From: JADGGM01 sp025449955
Lineage (GTDB): Bacteria > Gemmatimonadota > Gemmatimonadetes > Gemmatimonadales > Gemmatimonadaceae
Direction of reading: 5' to 3'
DNA length: 64,000 bases
Assembly: GCA_036554285.1 (NCBI GenBank)
Contig: DATBNO010000042.1
Span: 1-64,000, forward strand
Below, one piece after another: positions 56,044 to 64,000 of the stretch (position 1 is its first letter; each line of letters opens with the position of its first letter). The position numbers were made by a program, and so were the translations under genes. The notes beneath the pieces are model-generated. The model saw only the letters and a program-made list of their open reading frames with translations. It ran no database searches and was not told where the DNA came from.

Positions 56044-58754
56044 TCAAGCTGCGTGTGCACGACCTGGCTGGCGAATTCGGAATTTCCACGGACGACCTGA
56101 TGACGATGCTCCGGTCGATGGATGTTCCGGTGCGGAGTCATCTGAGTCCGTTGACGGACGAGCAGGTGGCGAGATTGCGCGCCCGGTGGGAGCGCGAAAA
56201 GCGTGCGCGTCAGGAGAAGCCGGCGCCGGCGCCGGGCCGCCGTCGCCGTGCGACGGCGGCCGCGGCGCCGGCGCCTGAGCCCGAGCCCGCGTCGTCCGCG
56301 GAGCCGGCCAAGCGTCGTCGGCGCCGTGCCGCGGACATCGCGGCCGCCGAAGCGGCGGCCGCGGAGGCCGCGGAAGCGGCGGAGGCCGTCGCGTCCAACG
56401 GTGGTGCGCCGTCGGATCTCGAGGACGAGACGCATACCGACAAGGTCGAGCTCCCGCGCCGCACGTTCGAGCCGCAGCAGCCGCTCTCTCCGGCCGCCCG
56501 CCTAACGCAGTCGGATGCCCAACGCGGCGCGCACGCGCCGTCGCGCGCCTTCCCGGATGCCGGCGGGGCCGAGCACGGCCGCGCCACGTCGCCAGGCGAT
56601 CATCAGCCGGCGCCCGCGCACGCCGGACCGGCGTCGGCGCCGGCCCAACGGCCGTCCGCGCCGCAAACGCCCGATTGGCAGCGGCCACGGCCCGTCGTGC
56701 CTGGACCGCCGCGTCCCAAACCGGTCGCGTCGTCCACACCGTTCCCGCCTCGGCCTATCGCGACCGCGTCGCCCGGCGCGCCCACGGGTGCGCCTCCGCG
56801 TCGCGAAGAAAAGCGCGGCGGCAAGCGCAAGAAGGGCAAGCGCGGCGCCGTCGATCAGGAAGCAGTGACCGCAAACATCTCCCGGACCATGACGGCCCTT
56901 CGCGGCGCACCGACGCGCCGCGGTCCGCGGCGTGCCGACGAGGGTGCGTCGCGCGAGGAGGTGGAAGCCCTCCGCGCCGCCGAGGCGGAGCGCGAACGCA
57001 CCACCGTGCACGTGAACGAGTTCATCACCGTCAGCGAGCTGGCGTCGATCCTCAAGATCCCGCCCACGCAGATCGTGACATTCGCGCTCAAGAACCTGGG
57101 ACTCATGGTGACGATCAACCAGCGACTCGACTTCGATCAGATCGAGTTGATCGCCGGTGAATTCGGCTTCCACGCGGTGCGCGAGGCGGAATACGCGGCG
57201 GCCGATGAAACCGAGGAAGAGGCGCCGGAGAATCTGGCGCCGCGTCCACCGGTGGTCACCATCATGGGCCACGTCGACCACGGCAAGACGTCGTTGCTCG
57301 ACTACATCCGCAAAGCCAATGTCGTCGCGGGCGAGGCCGGGGGCATCACACAGCACATCGGCGCATATCACGTGTCGCTGCCGAGCGGACGGTTGATCAC
57401 GTTCCTCGACACGCCGGGCCACGAAGCGTTCACGGCCATGCGCGCACGCGGCGCACAGGTCACCGACATCGTGGTGCTCGTCGTCGCGGCGGACGACCAG
57501 GTGATGCCGCAGACCATCGAGGCGATCTCGCACGCCAAGAACGCCGGCGTTCCGTTAGTCGTCGCGATCAACAAGATCGACCTGCCCAGCGCCAACGTGC
57601 AGAAGGTGAAGCAGGACCTGCTGCAGCACGGCGTGGTGCTCGAGGAGTTCGGCGGCAGCACGCTCGCCACGCCGATCTCGGCGAAGAAGGGGACCAACGT
57701 GAACGAGCTGTTGGACCAGGTCCTGTTGCAGGCAGAAATCCTCGACCTCAAGGCGAATCCGTCGCGGAAGGCGGTGGGGACGGTGATCGAGGCGCAGCTG
57801 GACCCGGGCAAGGGACCGGTGGCGACGCTGCTCGTGCAGCAGGGCACGCTGCGGGTGGGTGAGGACTTCATCTGCGGCATGTACTCGGGCCGTGTCCGCG
57901 CGTTGTTCGACGAGCGCGGGAAAACGGTGCCGTCCGCCGGTCCGGCGATCCCGGTGCAGGTGTTAGGCATCGAGGGCGTGCCGATGGCGGGCGACCAGTT
58001 GCTGGTCCTCGAAGACGCGACGGCGACGCGCGATATCGCGCAGCGGCGCCAACGCCTCGACCGCGAGGCCAAGAGCCGTCGCACGTCGCGCGTCGCGGTG
58101 TCGCTCGAGGACTTCATGTCGCAGGCGGCGGCGGGCCTGGTGCGCACGTTGCCGCTGGTCATCAAGGCGGACCAGGGCGGTCCGGCCGAGGCGCTCGCCG
58201 ATGCGTTAGGCCAATTGTCGAACGCCGAGGTGAAGGTCGAGGTCGTGCACCGCGGCGTGGGCGCGATCACCGAGAGCGACATTCTGCTCGCCAAGGCGTC
58301 GGGCGCGATCATCATCGGCTTCCACGTGCGGCCCGACAACAACGCGCGCGCGGCGGCCGAACGCGAGGGTGTCGACCTCAAGCTCTACCGCGTCATCTAC
58401 GAGGCGGTGGACGACGTGCGCGCCGCGTTGAGCGGCATGCTGCGCCCCGAGGAGCGCGAGGTCACGTTAGGCGAAGCCGAAGTGCGCCAGATATTCCGCG
58501 TGCCCCGCATCGGCGTCGTGGCCGGCTGCTACGTGCGCAGCGGCATCATCTCGCGACAGGGTCGCGTCCGGGTGATACGCGACGCCGTCGAGATCTACGA
58601 CGGCACGATCGCGTCGCTCCGCCGCTTCAAGGACGACGTCCGCGAAGTGCGCGACGGCTTCGAGTGCGGTATCGGCATCGAACACTTCAACGACATCAAG
58701 GTCGGCGACGTGATCGAGTGCTACCGGAAGGAGGAAGTGGCCCGGACGCTCTGA
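56040..58754 (+). CDS. infB: Translation initiation factor IF-2
   Basis: A 904-residue GTPase: N-terminal IF2_N (LRVHDLAGEFGISTDDLMTM), a long Ala/Pro/Arg-rich disordered region (about 60-310), a second IF2_N (ITVSELASILKIPPTQIVTF), the G domain with VTIMGHVDHGKTSLLDYIRK near 406-425, FLDTPGHEAFTAMRARGAQV and NKIDLPSANV, then the C-domains. Start is TTG at 56040 with AGGAGG upstream, overlapping the L7Ae-like stop. Confidence 0.97.
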   Translation: MIKLRVHDLAGEFGISTDDLMTMLRSMDVPVRSHLSPLTDEQVARLRARWEREKRARQEKPAPAPGRRRRATAAAAPAPEPEPASSAEPAKRRRRRAADIAAAEAAAAEAAEAAEAVASNGGAPSDLEDETHTDKVELPRRTFEPQQPLSPAARLTQSDAQRGAHAPSRAFPDAGGAEHGRATSPGDHQPAPAHAGPASAPAQRPSAPQTPDWQRPRPVVPGPPRPKPVASSTPFPPRPIATASPGAPTGAPPRREEKRGGKRKKGKRGAVDQEAVTANISRTMTALRGAPTRRGPRRADEGASREEVEALRAAEAERERTTVHVNEFITVSELASILKIPPTQIVTFALKNLGLMVTINQRLDFDQIELIAGEFGFHAVREAEYAAADETEEEAPENLAPRPPVVTIMGHVDHGKTSLLDYIRKANVVAGEAGGITQHIGAYHVSLPSGRLITFLDTPGHEAFTAMRARGAQVTDIVVLVVAADDQVMPQTIEAISHAKNAGVPLVVAINKIDLPSANVQKVKQDLLQHGVVLEEFGGSTLATPISAKKGTNVNELLDQVLLQAEILDLKANPSRKAVGTVIEAQLDPGKGPVATLLVQQGTLRVGEDFICGMYSGRVRALFDERGKTVPSAGPAIPVQVLGIEGVPMAGDQLLVLEDATATRDIAQRRQRLDREAKSRRTSRVAVSLEDFMSQAAAGLVRTLPLVIKADQGGPAEALADALGQLSNAEVKVEVVHRGVGAITESDILLAKASGAIIIGFHVRPDNNARAAAEREGVDLKLYRVIYEAVDDVRAALSGMLRPEEREVTLGEAEVRQIFRVPRIGVVAGCYVRSGIISRQGRVRVIRDAVEIYDGTIASLRRFKDDVREVRDGFECGIGIEHFNDIKVGDVIECYRKEEVARTL

Positions 58755-58761
58755 TTAGCCG

Positions 58762-59043
58762 ATGACGATCGCGTCCATCTCGTGGGATCTGCACGTTCCG
58801 GCCGCGCACTCGCTCAAGGAGAAGCGGTCGGTGCTTTCACGCATCAAGGCCCGGTTGCACAATGAGTTCAACGTCTCGGTCGCCGAGACGGGGCACCACG
58901 ATGTGTGGCAGCGCGCCGAGCTCACCGCGTGCGTCGTCTCATCCGACCGGCGCCATGCGGAATCCGTGCTGTCGACCATCGACGGCGTGGTGGCCACCGC
59001 CGCCGGATGCCGCGTCATCGATTCCGTGCGCGCGTTTTTCTAA
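58762..59043 (+). CDS. DUF503 protein (YlxP-like)
   Basis: A 93-residue protein: HVPAAHSLKEKRSVLSRIKA, NEFNVSVAETGHHDVWQRAE and VVSSDRRHAESVLSTIDGVV are the DUF503 pattern; a role in ribosome assembly has been suggested. Its place between infB and rbfA is the conserved one. Starts 7 nt after infB. Confidence 0.9.
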   Translation: MTIASISWDLHVPAAHSLKEKRSVLSRIKARLHNEFNVSVAETGHHDVWQRAELTACVVSSDRRHAESVLSTIDGVVATAAGCRVIDSVRAFF

Positions 59044-59070
59044 CGCGCGCGCCCAGCCCTCGAGAGTCAC

Positions 59071-59475
59071 ATGAGCCCCGATCATCGCCGCGCCGAGCGC
59101 GTAGCCGAAGGAATCCGCGAAGTCGTCGCGCGCTTTCTCACCGAGGGCGTGAAGGACCCGCGCATCGTCGGCCTCGTCACCGTCACCGGCGTCGACGTGA
59201 CGCGCGACCTGCGCCACGCGCGGATCTACGTCACCGTGTTAGGCGACGACGCGGCGCACACATCGACGCTCGAGGGGTTGGCCAGTTTGGCGGCGCACTT
59301 GCGGCCGCTCGTCGCGCGCTCGCTCCGGCTCCGGCTCGCGCCCGAAATCGAATTTCGCCAGGACGAGACCGCCGCCCATGCGACGCGCATCGAGTCCTTG
59401 CTCGCCCGGCTGCGGGACGAGCGCGAGGAGCGCGCCGAGGCGTCGCCGCCGTCCGACGAGGATGCCGGCGATTGA
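59071..59475 (+). CDS. rbfA: Ribosome-binding factor A
   Basis: A 134-residue KH-like protein: RRAERVAEGIREVVARFLTE, GLVTVTGVDVTRDLRHARIY and LRLRLAPEIEFRQDETA are the RbfA blocks. It is needed for late 30S maturation. The C-terminal 25 residues are acidic and disordered. truB overlaps by 14 nt. Confidence 0.93.
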   Translation: MSPDHRRAERVAEGIREVVARFLTEGVKDPRIVGLVTVTGVDVTRDLRHARIYVTVLGDDAAHTSTLEGLASLAAHLRPLVARSLRLRLAPEIEFRQDETAAHATRIESLLARLRDEREERAEASPPSDEDAGD

Positions 59476-60328
59476 CGGGCTGCTGCTGGTCGACAAGCCG
59501 GCCGGCGTCACGTCCCACGATGTCGTCGCCATCGCCCGGCGCGCGCTCGGCGTTAGGCGGGTGGGACACGGCGGCACGCTCGACCCGTTCGCGACCGGAC
59601 TGCTCGTGCTGCTCGTCGGACGCGCCACGCGGCTCCTGCCGTATCTCGAGGGCGAGCCCAAGGTATACGCGGCCACCATCCGGTGGGGCGTCGAGACCGA
59701 CACCGACGATGGCACCGGCGCCGTGATGTGTACCGCACCGGCGCCCGAGCGCGCCGCCGTCGAGCGCGCGATGGTGGGCCTAACGGGAGAGGTTGACCAG
59801 GTGCCCCCGACGTTTTCGGCCAAACAGGTGGGCGGACAGCGCGCCCACGCCGCCGCCCGCCGCGGCGCGCCGCTCGCGCTCGAGGCGGCGCGCGTCACGG
59901 TGTACGCGTGGACGACGCGCGCCTGGCGCGGCGACGCGCTGGATGTCACGGTGCAGTGCAGCGGCGGCACCTATGTCCGCGCCCTGGCGCGCGATCTGGG
60001 CCGCGCCGCGGGCAGCGCCGCCCATCTGACCGCGTTGCGCCGCCTCACGAGCGGCCCGTTCGATGTCGCCGCCGCGTGCTCGGCAGACGACCTCCGCGCC
60101 GGCGCCGCGGTCCTGCTCCCGCCACTGGCCGCCGTACCCTCGCTGCCCGTGGTGCGGCTCGATGCCGGATCCGTTAGGCACGTGCGACAGGGCCGGGACG
60201 TCGGCGGCGCCGGGCCCGGACCCGGCGCCGGTCGCGCGGCGCTGGTCGACCCATCGGGCGCGCTCGTCGCGATCGCCCAACGCGACGGCGACTGGTGGCA
60301 CCCGCGCACCGTGCTCGCCGATGACTGA
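59462..60328 (+). CDS. truB: tRNA pseudouridine-55 synthase TruB
   Basis: A 288-residue enzyme: GLLLVDKPAGVTSHDVV at residues 6-22, GHGGTLDPFATGLLVLLVG near 36-54 with the catalytic Asp, VPPTFSAKQVGGQRAH and CSGGTYVRALARDLG. The last 70 residues form the PUA-like tail. The ATG at 59462 is the start giving the standard N-terminus. Confidence 0.95.
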   Translation: MPAIDGLLLVDKPAGVTSHDVVAIARRALGVRRVGHGGTLDPFATGLLVLLVGRATRLLPYLEGEPKVYAATIRWGVETDTDDGTGAVMCTAPAPERAAVERAMVGLTGEVDQVPPTFSAKQVGGQRAHAAARRGAPLALEAARVTVYAWTTRAWRGDALDVTVQCSGGTYVRALARDLGRAAGSAAHLTALRRLTSGPFDVAAACSADDLRAGAAVLLPPLAAVPSLPVVRLDAGSVRHVRQGRDVGGAGPGPGAGRAALVDPSGALVAIAQRDGDWWHPRTVLADD

Positions 60329-61271
60329 GCGCTTCCGCGGGTGGCATGACTCCGGACTGCCGCCCGATTCGCCCGGCACGGTCGTCACCGTCGGCACCTT
60401 CGACGGCGTGCACCTGGGCCACCGCGACGTGCTCGCGCGCATCGCCGAGCGCGCGCGCGAGATGTCGCTCGACAGCGTGCTCGTCACGTTCAACCCGCAT
60501 CCGCTCGAGGTCGTCAACCCGGCCGCCGCGCCCCTCTTGCTCACCATCGAGCAGGAGAAGATCGAAGTCGTCGCCGAAAGCAGCGTCCGCTACATGGCGA
60601 TCGTGCCGTTCACGCCGTCCCTGCAGCGATACAGCGCCGCGCAGTTCGTCGATGAAATCCTGCGCCATCGGTTCCACGTCAAACACCTCGTCATCGGACA
60701 CGACCACGGATTCGGCCGCGGGCGCGAAGGCGACGTGGATGTGATGCGCGCACTGGGCCGCGAGCGCGGTTTCGGGGTCGAGGTGGTGAACGCGGTCGCG
60801 ACGGCCGACGGACGCGTGGTGTCATCCACGCTCATCCGGCGTGCGGTGGCCGGCGGCGACCTGAACCACGCCGCCCAGGCGCTCGGCCGGCCGTACTCGG
60901 TGCAGTCGCGGGTTCGGCGCGGCGAACAGCGGGGACGTGCGTTAGGCTTTCCGACCATCAATCTCGAATCGCCGCCGGCCCGCAAGCTGCTCCCGCCCGA
61001 CGGCGTCTACGCCGTCCGGGCGCAAACGCCGCTCGGCCCCTTCGGGGGAATGATGAACCTCGGGCCGCGTCCGACTTTCGGCGATCACGCGCGCTCACTG
61101 GAAGTGCACCTGTTCGACACCGACCTCGACCTCTATGGCGCGTCCGTCCGGGTCGATTTCGTAGAGCGCCTGCGAGAGACCCGCGCGTTTGCGGGAGCCG
61201 AAGACCTCAAAGCGCAGCTGAACCGCGATTCCCTGAATGCCCGCGCAATCCTCACCCAGCGCGTTGACTGA
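60321..61271 (+). CDS. ribF: Bifunctional riboflavin kinase/FAD synthetase RibF
   Basis: A 316-residue protein: FAD-synthetase half with VVTVGTFDGVHLGHRDVLAR near 21-40, FNPHPLEVV and SSTLIRRAVAGGDL; riboflavin-kinase half with GRPYSVQSRVRRGEQRGRAL, GFPTINLE and SLEVHLFDTDLDLYG. It makes FMN and FAD. The truB-ribF order is normal. Last gene of the operon; the secD promoter may lie in its end. Confidence 0.95.
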   Translation: MTERFRGWHDSGLPPDSPGTVVTVGTFDGVHLGHRDVLARIAERAREMSLDSVLVTFNPHPLEVVNPAAAPLLLTIEQEKIEVVAESSVRYMAIVPFTPSLQRYSAAQFVDEILRHRFHVKHLVIGHDHGFGRGREGDVDVMRALGRERGFGVEVVNAVATADGRVVSSTLIRRAVAGGDLNHAAQALGRPYSVQSRVRRGEQRGRALGFPTINLESPPARKLLPPDGVYAVRAQTPLGPFGGMMNLGPRPTFGDHARSLEVHLFDTDLDLYGASVRVDFVERLRETRAFAGAEDLKAQLNRDSLNARAILTQRVD

Positions 61272-61292
61272 CGCACGCTATTCCGATAACCT
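61264..61292 (+). promoter_or_regulatory. Candidate promoter of secD-secF
   Basis: TTGACT (61264-61269), 17-nt spacer, TAACCT (61287-61292). The -35 overlaps the last codons of ribF. The secD ATG is 57 nt downstream; no terminator separates ribF from secD. Confidence 0.45.
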
Positions 61293-61349
61293 TCAATACT
61301 TTGCCGGACTTGACCGGGACTCGTCCGCGGCCCCATCCTCGCCCGTCGC

Positions 61350-63077
61350 ATGGCCACTATCCGCAATCGCCTCATCCTCATCCTGGTTCTCGTCGCCGCC
61401 TCCGGTTGGGCGCTGTTTCCGCGCACGGTTTCGGTACGCGAGCTCAATAAGAACGGCGTCTGGTACGACACCACGCAGACGCATATTCCGCTCAAGAAGG
61501 GACTCGATCTGCAGGGCGGCATGTACCTCGCGCTCGAGGTCGACGAATCGAAAGGCGCCGTCGCCAACAAGGCCGAAGCCATCGATCGCGCCCTCAAGGT
61601 CGTACGCAATCGTATCGACCAATTCGGCGTGACCGAGCCGGACGTGCGGAAGGTCGGCAACGACCGGATCACCGTGGAGCTCCCAGGCGTCACCGACCAG
61701 CAACGCGCCGAGCAGCTCGTCGAGAAGTCGGCGTTCCTCGAGTTCCAGATCACGGACAAGACGGGCGCACTCGACAAAGTGACGCCGCGCATCGATCAGA
61801 TCATTCGTGCGAAGGGCTACGACAAGGCCAGCGGTGCCGTCACGACGCCCGGTGCGGCGCCCAGCGCCGACACCGCGAAAAACGCGATTTCGTCATTGTT
61901 CACGCCTGGAGATTCGAACAAGGCCAAATCCGACACCGGCAAAGCCAAGGGCGCGGCCGGCGCCAAGAAGGACACGGGTGCGACCAAATCCGACACGTCG
62001 GACACGGGCGTCTTCAACGGCGCGGCGAATGGTCCGTTCAGCCGTCTGATCCAACCCGGCCAGATGCCGGGCGAATACTACGTGAGCAACACCGACGTGC
62101 CGACGGTGAGCCGGTACCTGTCGTATCCCGACATTGCCGCGGCGCTGCCGCCGGGCAAGACGCTGCTCTGGGGAACCACGGCCGATTTGGGCCAGGGCGC
62201 GAATGCGACGCCGCTCTACGTGGTCGACACCAAGCCGATCATCACCGGCGAGTATCTCACCGACGCCAAGCCGGCCACCGATCCGATCGAAGGGAACATC
62301 GTTCAGTTCACGCTGAACAGCGAGGGCGGACGACGCTTCCGGCAGGAAACCGGCAAGCACGTCAACGATTACATGGCGATCGTGCTCGACGGGAAGGTGA
62401 TGGGACGCCCGCCGATCATCGAAAGCGCCATCGGCACACGCGGCCAGATCACCATGCGCGGCCAGCCGCTGCAGCAGGTGCAGGACCTCGCGCTCGTGTT
62501 GCGCGCCGGTGCGCTCCCGGTCCCGCTCAAGGTAGTCGACTCCCGCACCATCGGGCCGACGTTAGGCGCGGACTCGATCCGGGACGGCATCAACGCCGGC
62601 ATCCTGGGCGTTGCGTTAGTCCTGATCATCATGATCGGCTACTATCGCTTCTCCGGCCTCCTCGCCGTGGTCGCGCTCGGCCTGTACGTGCTGTTCACGC
62701 TGGCGCTGCTCGCGGGACTCGACGCGACGCTCACGCTGCCGGGCATCGCGGGTATGGTGCTGTCGGTCGGTATCGCGGTCGACGCCAATGTGCTGATCTT
62801 CGAGCGAATACGAGAAGAGTTGGCGCGAGGGAAAACGGTGCGCGCCTCCGTCGATGAAGGCTTCCGTCATGCGATGTCGGCGATCATCGACTCGAACGTG
62901 TCGACCGCCCTCACCGCTGCCGTGCTATACTGGATCGGCACGGGCCCGGTGAAAGGCTTCGCCGTGACGCTCATCTGCGGTATCGCGGCGTCGATGGTGA
63001 GCGCGATCTTCGTGGTTCGGACGTTCTACCTCTTGTGGCTCAACCGCACCCGCGGCGCCCGCCAGTTGAGTATCTGA
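61350..63077 (+). CDS. secD: Protein translocase subunit SecD
   Basis: A 575-residue protein: helix 1 (LILILVLVAASGWALF), KGLDLQGGMYLALEV near 50-64, P1 domain, then after residue 375 five helices with TLPGIAGMVLSVGIAVDANV and the family's FERIREEL. Between residues about 160 and 222 an insertion of repeated Lys/Ala/Asp/Thr (KSDTGKAKGAAGAKKDTG) interrupts the periplasmic part and is likely unfolded. SecDF uses the proton gradient to pull exported proteins. secF overlaps by 1 nt (TGATG). Confidence 0.95.
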   Translation: MATIRNRLILILVLVAASGWALFPRTVSVRELNKNGVWYDTTQTHIPLKKGLDLQGGMYLALEVDESKGAVANKAEAIDRALKVVRNRIDQFGVTEPDVRKVGNDRITVELPGVTDQQRAEQLVEKSAFLEFQITDKTGALDKVTPRIDQIIRAKGYDKASGAVTTPGAAPSADTAKNAISSLFTPGDSNKAKSDTGKAKGAAGAKKDTGATKSDTSDTGVFNGAANGPFSRLIQPGQMPGEYYVSNTDVPTVSRYLSYPDIAAALPPGKTLLWGTTADLGQGANATPLYVVDTKPIITGEYLTDAKPATDPIEGNIVQFTLNSEGGRRFRQETGKHVNDYMAIVLDGKVMGRPPIIESAIGTRGQITMRGQPLQQVQDLALVLRAGALPVPLKVVDSRTIGPTLGADSIRDGINAGILGVALVLIIMIGYYRFSGLLAVVALGLYVLFTLALLAGLDATLTLPGIAGMVLSVGIAVDANVLIFERIREELARGKTVRASVDEGFRHAMSAIIDSNVSTALTAAVLYWIGTGPVKGFAVTLICGIAASMVSAIFVVRTFYLLWLNRTRGARQLSI

Positions 63078-64000
63078 TGCTGCGCATTCTGCACGACACC
63101 AAAATCGACTTCATCCGATTGTGGAAGATCACCACGATCGTGACGCTGTTGTTCACTGTGCCTGGCATCATCGCGATCGCCATCTCGGGCTATCAATACA
63201 GCGTCGAGTTTACCGGCGGCACGCTGATGCAGGTGAGCTTCCCCAAGGCGCCGGCCGTCGCCGACGTGCGCAGTACGCTCGACGCCTCCGGCATCAAGGG
63301 CGCCGAGATCCAGACGTTCGGCAGCGACACGGCGCTCGTCATCCGCGCACAGGACCCGCGCTCGGTGGCCCAACAGACGCGCGGCGCCGAGTCGGTGGCC
63401 GGCGAGATCACCGCGGCGCTCACCAAGAAGTACGGCCCGCCGCCTAACTTTCGCGTCGACCGCACCGAGGCCGTTGGGCCGAAAGTGGGCGCCGAGCTGC
63501 GGCAGAAGGCGTTGTACGCCATTCTCTTGTCGTTCGTCGTCACGCTGCTCTATCTCGCGTGGCGATTCGAGTGGCGATTCGGACTGGCCGCCGTCATCGC
63601 GACGGCCCACGACATCCTGGGCACGCTCGCGTTCATCAAGTATCTCCACCTCGAGATCTCGCTCATCGTCGTCGGCGGCGTGTTGACGATGATCGGCTAT
63701 TCGCTCAACGACACGATCATCATCTTCGATCGCGTTCGCGAGGATCTCCGCAAGCGACGCAAAGAATCGCTGTATGACACGCTCAACCGCGGCGTGAACG
63801 AGACGCTGCCGCGGTCGGTGCTCACGCACAGCACCACGTTCGCGTGCTTGGTCGCGCTGGCGCTCGTGGGCGGCGAGGTCATCCGGCCGTTCGCGCTCGT
63901 CATGATGTTCGGCGTCGTCACCGGAACGTTCAGCTCGATTTACGTCGCGCCGGTGGTGTTGCTGTGGATCGAGCACAAGTGGCCGCGCGCGGTGGGCGAG
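63077..64000 (+). CDS. secF: Protein translocase subunit SecF, 3' end outside the window
   Basis: 308 codons are present without a stop. Helix 1 (ITTIVTLLFTVPGIIAIAIS), YSVEFTGGTLMQVSF near 36-50 (the SecF FxGG motif), FRVDRTEAVGPKVGAELRQK, and helices with VGGVLTMIGYSLNDTIIIFD and RVRED, then LPRSVLTHSTTFACLVAL. It pairs with SecD. Only a few C-terminal residues should be missing. Confidence 0.95.
   Translation, partial: MLRILHDTKIDFIRLWKITTIVTLLFTVPGIIAIAISGYQYSVEFTGGTLMQVSFPKAPAVADVRSTLDASGIKGAEIQTFGSDTALVIRAQDPRSVAQQTRGAESVAGEITAALTKKYGPPPNFRVDRTEAVGPKVGAELRQKALYAILLSFVVTLLYLAWRFEWRFGLAAVIATAHDILGTLAFIKYLHLEISLIVVGGVLTMIGYSLNDTIIIFDRVREDLRKRRKESLYDTLNRGVNETLPRSVLTHSTTFACLVALALVGGEVIRPFALVMMFGVVTGTFSSIYVAPVVLLWIEHKWPRAVGE

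Noticed and set aside
63026..63976. 316-codon minus-strand frame opposite secF
   Set aside because: Arg/His/Glu-rich shadow of secF, which has all SecF motifs in the other strand.

Overview
The window is chromosomal DNA from a very GC-rich bacterium (roughly two thirds G+C by eye). No rRNA, tRNA, CRISPR array, prophage or insertion sequence is visible. Several things together point to Gemmatimonadota or a close relative: a PadR plus ADOP-type permease pair, an alternative GlmU-like enzyme, a bacillithiol-type glycosyltransferase (BshA), GatCAB, and an R-less Bat/MoxR operon with fused subunits. No marker decides the phylum alone, so this placement is an inference.

Layout. 1-7000: a truncated secreted protein, PadR-ADOP permease, a small outer-membrane barrel, a GlsB-like stress protein, a methyltransferase and exported proteins of unknown role. 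7000-10432: a large inverted repeat, then pyrR-pyrB-pyrC with 4-nt overlaps. 10610-16438: a coiled-coil/zinc-ribbon protein, rpsT (minus strand), an M50 protease, scpA-scpB, an rluB-type pseudouridine synthase and a 543-residue Rossmann protein of unknown role. 16565-24194: moxR, DUF58, BatD-like anchor, batA, batB-batC fusion, batD-batE fusion. 24226-31139: mutL, miaA, bshA, a UbiA prenyltransferase, uppP, birA, coaX, almost all overlapping. 31145-33712: a long inverted repeat, a HrcA/CIRCE-controlled groES-groEL operon and its terminator. 33747-36609: small exported proteins, a beta-propeller lipoprotein, a lytic transglycosylase and a structured intergenic region. 36610-40486: a minus-strand operon of Roadblock protein, response regulator, manC, alternative glmU and an MBL hydrolase. 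40501-49020: a lipoprotein-serS pair, a histidine kinase, a UvrD helicase and gatCAB. 48990-51484: a minus-strand operon of PII-like protein, two membrane-anchored helical proteins and a secreted zinc phospholipase C-like enzyme. 51564-53575: murA and pgeF. 53576-61271: the classic rimP-nusA-L7Ae-infB-DUF503-rbfA-truB-ribF translation operon behind a strong promoter and an attenuator-like terminator. 61350-64000: secD and a truncated secF.

Most of the window is housekeeping. The observations most worth a second look are: a heptamer (GTTAGGC/GCCTAAC) repeated about 80 times that forces the use of otherwise rare codons; long intergenic inverted repeats, two of which share a core and start right behind operon-ending stop codons; the attenuator in front of rimP-nusA; and a MurA whose catalytic-loop Cys is replaced by Asp, predicting fosfomycin resistance. 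I found no clear candidate for a wholly new multi-gene system such as a defence island.
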